Positions 16,084 to 18,195 of a DNA stretch of 18,195 nucleotides are shown here, piece by piece. Each line of letters opens with the position of its first letter. Within the stretch, counting starts at the first letter, position 1. The notes beneath the pieces are model-generated. The model saw nothing but the letters and a program-made list of their open reading frames with translations. It ran no database searches and had not been told where the DNA came from. Source of the DNA: Clostridiales bacterium (GTDB lineage: Bacteria; Bacillota_A; Clostridia; Peptostreptococcales; Anaerovoracaceae); NCBI GenBank assembly GCA_024697655.1, contig JAILFI010000032.1, positions 1 through 18,195 of the forward strand, read 5' to 3'. A program made the position numbers and the translations under genes.

Positions 16084-17082
16084 CTAAAGCTGTACTTTCT
16101 TCGGTTTGCCCATCGCCAGATACCGTTCTCTGGCATCTACGACCTGGCGGATATGCGATTCCACCGTCGTGCAGCAGCCGCCCGCAGCAGCCGCGCCGGC
16201 AGCCATGTATTTCAGCGCGTATTCCCCGAAGTCGGGACCGCCTTCTGTTTTTGTCCAGGTCTTCGTGACCGGGTCATAGGTCTCGCCGCTGTTCGGATAG
16301 ACAGCGACAGGAAGATCTGTTCCCTTCTTGAGTTCCCCGATCAGCGACACGATATATTCCGGTTTGGTGCAGTTGACACCGATCATCCTGAGATGCGGAT
16401 GATCCTTGGACAGCGCCTCCGCACACTCCCGGACAAGTTCCCCTCTATTCGTGCGCATCCCGTCGCGGCAGGAAAAACTGATCCAGTAATCCTTTCCGAG
16501 ATCTTCACCGGCCTTGGCAGCGATCAGCGCCTCCTTCAGAGACGGCTGCGTCTCGAAGAGAAGCACATCAGCGCCTGCTTCCGCGACCAGGGCAGCCCGT
16601 TCATAGTGGAATGCGTAGAGATCTTCTTCGCTCACTGTTTCCATATAAGCGCCTGTGTACTCGGAGCCGTCCGCCAGATAGACCCCGTACGGCCCCATTC
16701 CGGCAAGGCAGAGCGGATACGCCCGTCCGGCAGCTTCGCCTTCCTCCTGCCACCATTCGTCTCTGGCTTCGCAGAAGACTTCAACAGAGCGGCGGATGAG
16801 CGATTCCGCTTCTTCTTTGGTGTATCCTTTGTCCATCAAACCGGGGATCGTCGCCTGATAACTGGCGGTGATCCCGCAGTCCGCACCGGCATGGAAATAG
16901 TTCTTGTGTACTTGTTTGACCAGGTCCGGTTCTGCAGCGAGGACTTTTGCAGTCCAGAGGGCATCGTTCAGGTCGGCTCCCATCGCTTCCAGTGCCGTCG
17001 ACATCGAACCGTCGATGACCATGACGCCGTTTTTTTCAATTACGGAATCGATATCTGATTTCATTGCATGCGGTGTCATCAT
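16084..17082 (-). CDS. mmuM: Homocysteine S-methyltransferase (MmuM-type)
   Basis: A 332-residue zinc-dependent cytosolic enzyme that transfers a methyl group from S-methylmethionine (or S-adenosylmethionine) to homocysteine, giving methionine. The homocysteine-binding domain shows IDGSMSTALE (Asp25), FETQPSLKEA, GVNCTKPEYI with Cys238, and AAGGCCTT with Cys303 and Cys304; these three cysteines are the zinc ligands. Length is slightly above the E. coli enzyme (310), and no cobalamin or folate domain follows, which points to MmuM rather than MetH. GGAG sits 9 nt before the ATG at 17082; a second ATG follows directly. It is the first gene of a two-gene unit with the PLP enzyme. No S-methylmethionine permease (MmuP) gene is adjacent. 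Confidence 0.92.
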   Translation of the reverse strand: MMTPHAMKSDIDSVIEKNGVMVIDGSMSTALEAMGADLNDALWTAKVLAAEPDLVKQVHKNYFHAGADCGITASYQATIPGLMDKGYTKEEAESLIRRSVEVFCEARDEWWQEEGEAAGRAYPLCLAGMGPYGVYLADGSEYTGAYMETVSEEDLYAFHYERAALVAEAGADVLLFETQPSLKEALIAAKAGEDLGKDYWISFSCRDGMRTNRGELVRECAEALSKDHPHLRMIGVNCTKPEYIVSLIGELKKGTDLPVAVYPNSGETYDPVTKTWTKTEGGPDFGEYALKYMAAGAAAAGGCCTTVESHIRQVVDARERYLAMGKPKKVQL

Positions 17083-17137
17083 AGATGAACGCTCCTTTCG
17101 TCAATTGGCTATTTATCGAATTTATTAACCTACTAGA

Positions 17138-17143
17138 ATTATA
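17138..17143 (-). promoter_or_regulatory. Probable -10 box for mmuM
   Basis: The minus strand reads TATAAT, giving a predicted start near 17131 and a leader of about 48 nt. The hexamer at 17-nt spacing is ATGAAA, a weak -35. The leader is too short for a SAM riboswitch or a methionine T-box. Confidence 0.5.
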
Positions 17144-17214
17144 ACCCCTGTATTTTGTATTTTCATGTTCTTTTGACATCATTTTCACAAAACAAGTGTT
17201 GCTTTGGAATATAA

Positions 17215-17245
17215 AAAGCCCCGGAGCATTCTCCGGGTCCCTTTT
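17215..17245. terminator. Terminator after rpmF
   Basis: CCCGGAG (17220-17226), loop CATT, CTCCGGG (17231-17237). On the minus strand the stem is followed by GCTTTTT, ending the rpmF transcript about 30 bp after its stop codon. A T6 run also follows on the plus strand. Confidence 0.85.
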
Positions 17246-17268
17246 TTCTTTGCTTTTGTGCCGTCAGA

Positions 17269-17448
17269 CTATCTGCCCGCCATGACGTCCTTGCCGTCAT
17301 AATAGTTGCAGTTCGGACAAACTCTATGCGGAAGCTTAGGCTCGTGGCACTGAGGACAGATCGAAAGCGCGGGCGCATGCATCTTCATGTTCTGGGAACG
17401 TCTGCTGTCCCTTTTCGCTTTGGACGTTTTTCTCTTGGGTACTGCCAT
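17269..17448 (-). CDS. rpmF: 50S ribosomal protein bL32
   Basis: A 59-residue basic ribosomal protein of the large subunit. It opens [19 protein letters not shown], the standard bL32 N-terminus, and has two CxxC pairs (Cys31/34 in CPQC and Cys44/47 in CPNC), so it is the zinc-binding (C+) paralogue rather than the zinc-free form. AAGGAGGTG lies immediately upstream of the start. It is transcribed from its own promoter in the 135-bp gap after ackA and ends in a terminator. Confidence 0.98.
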   Translation of the reverse strand: MAVPKRKTSKAKRDSRRSQNMKMHAPALSICPQCHEPKLPHRVCPNCNYYDGKDVMAGR

Positions 17449-17517
17449 CTCTACACCTCCTTAAAAAGATTTGATTTCCATCATGGGTGCGACACCTCAC
17501 GGAATCGCAACGTGAAT

Positions 17518-17546
17518 AGTATACGACACGTGATATGGCTTGTCAA
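17518..17546 (-). promoter_or_regulatory. Near-consensus sigma-A promoter for rpmF
   Basis: On the minus strand TTGACA (complement of 17541-17546), a 17-nt spacer, then TATACT (complement of 17518-17523). Predicted start is near 17511, giving a leader of about 62 nt. This is the best promoter in the window, as expected for a ribosomal protein gene. Confidence 0.85.
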
Positions 17547-17583
17547 TCACTTTTCATTGAAAGCCGTCGCCCTTTTTTGGAGA

Positions 17584-18195
17584 CTAAGCGATGCCTTTGA
17601 CCAGCTTGAGGGTATCTCTTGCGATCATGAGCTCTTCGTTGGTCGGGATGAGGATGATCTTGACCGGGCTGTCGTCACGGGAGATGATCATCTCCTTGCC
17701 GCGGACACGGTTCTTGACAACGTCGAGTTTGATGCCCAGGTTGCCAAGGTCGTTGCAGATGATGTCGCGCATGCCCATGTCGTTCTCGCCGACGCCGGCG
17801 GTGAAGACGATCGCATCGACGCCGTTCATCTCAGCAATGTACGCACCGATGTAGAAACGGACCTTGTGCGCGAAGACTTTCAGTGCGAGCTGTGCCCTCT
17901 CGTTGCCTTCTTCAGCAGCCGCTTCGATGTCGCGGAAGTCGCTGGAGACACCGGAGATGCCCAGGACGCCGGACTCTTTGTTCAGGATCTCGTTCGCAAC
18001 ACCCTGATCCAGGTTTTCAGCCTGTCTCATGTAGGTAACGATCGCCGGGTCGATATCGCCGGAGCGGGTCCCCATGACCAGGCCTTCCAGCGGGGTGAAG
18101 CCCATGGAAGTGTCGATGCAGACGCCGCGCTTGATGGCGGAGACAGAAGCACCGTTGCCCAGGTGGCAGGTGATCAGCTTCAGGTCATCCAGGTT
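17584..18195 (-). CDS. ackA: Acetate kinase, C-terminal half (runs off the window)
   Basis: The last 203 codons are present in an uninterrupted frame to the window edge. The enzyme converts acetyl phosphate and ADP to acetate and ATP in the cytosol, the ATP-yielding step of acetate fermentation. Visible acetokinase motifs are [11 protein letters not shown] (phosphate binding), the family signature [34 protein letters not shown], and FTAGVGEN near the nucleotide site. It matches roughly residues 195-398 of the family. rpmF follows 135 bp downstream on the same strand. No terminator hairpin is seen after the ackA stop, so some readthrough into rpmF is possible. Confidence 0.97.
   Translation of the reverse strand, partial: NLDDLKLITCHLGNGASVSAIKRGVCIDTSMGFTPLEGLVMGTRSGDIDPAIVTYMRQAENLDQGVANEILNKESGVLGISGVSSDFRDIEAAAEEGNERAQLALKVFAHKVRFYIGAYIAEMNGVDAIVFTAGVGENDMGMRDIICNDLGNLGIKLDVVKNRVRGKEMIISRDDSPVKIILIPTNEELMIARDTLKLVKGIA

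Noticed and set aside
16069..17058. A 329-codon plus-strand open frame opposite mmuM
   Set aside because: It is the shadow of mmuM, which has its zinc cysteines and a proper ribosome binding site; the shadow shows no family resemblance.
17163..17378. A 71-codon minus-strand frame at the rpmF locus
   Set aside because: It is out of frame with bL32 and runs through the rpmF terminator; the true gene is the 59-residue frame at 17269-17448.
17523..17541. CACGTG palindrome inside the rpmF promoter spacer as an operator
   Set aside because: A single 6-bp palindrome is expected by chance at this scale, and the flanking symmetry is imperfect.

Overview
This is an 18.2-kb stretch of ordinary bacterial chromosome with about 57% G+C (estimated by eye). 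It most likely comes from an anaerobic, gut-type Bacillota, class Clostridia. The evidence is strong AAAGGAGG-type ribosome binding sites, sigma-A promoters with 17-bp spacers, the gene order uppP-ftsK/spoIIIE-rimO-pgsA-cinA, an ackA-rpmF neighbourhood, and a secreted glucosaminidase carrying repeat modules of a kind I associate with gut Firmicutes. I cannot name a genus from sequence alone.

Layout, left to right. (1) The C-terminal end of a malic enzyme (+) stops at a bidirectional terminator. (2) An SGNH-family esterase (-) and an M29 aminopeptidase (+) are divergently transcribed. A second bidirectional terminator follows the aminopeptidase. (3) A long minus-strand block runs from about 13.6 kb down to 2.2 kb: uppP, ftsK/spoIIIE, rimO, pgsA, cinA, a pyrimidine-nucleoside phosphorylase, and then, probably from its own promoter, a large secreted glucosaminidase. 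The first six genes are separated by -1 to 56 bp and look like one operon. They cover lipid-carrier recycling, chromosome translocation, ribosome modification, phospholipid synthesis, pyridine-nucleotide repair and nucleoside salvage. (4) asd (+) diverges from uppP and ends in a strong terminator. (5) On the minus strand, a homocysteine S-methyltransferase gene and a Cys/Met-metabolism PLP enzyme gene form a two-gene sulfur amino-acid unit. (6) rpmF has an excellent promoter of its own and a terminator. (7) The C-terminal half of ackA runs off the right edge.

I found no tRNA, rRNA, CRISPR array, insertion sequence, prophage or recognisable riboswitch. No gene-free stretch exceeds about 230 bp. 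I do not see an undescribed multi-gene system here. The points worth a second look are smaller: five tandem about 107-residue modules on the glucosaminidase, an AT-hook-like N-terminus on the FtsK/SpoIIIE protein, an insertion in RimO, an unusually short M29 peptidase that keeps all its metal ligands, a PLP enzyme whose sub-family is unclear, repeats in the uppP/asd intergenic region, and two departures from common gene order (no recA after cinA, no DUF177 gene between ackA and rpmF).
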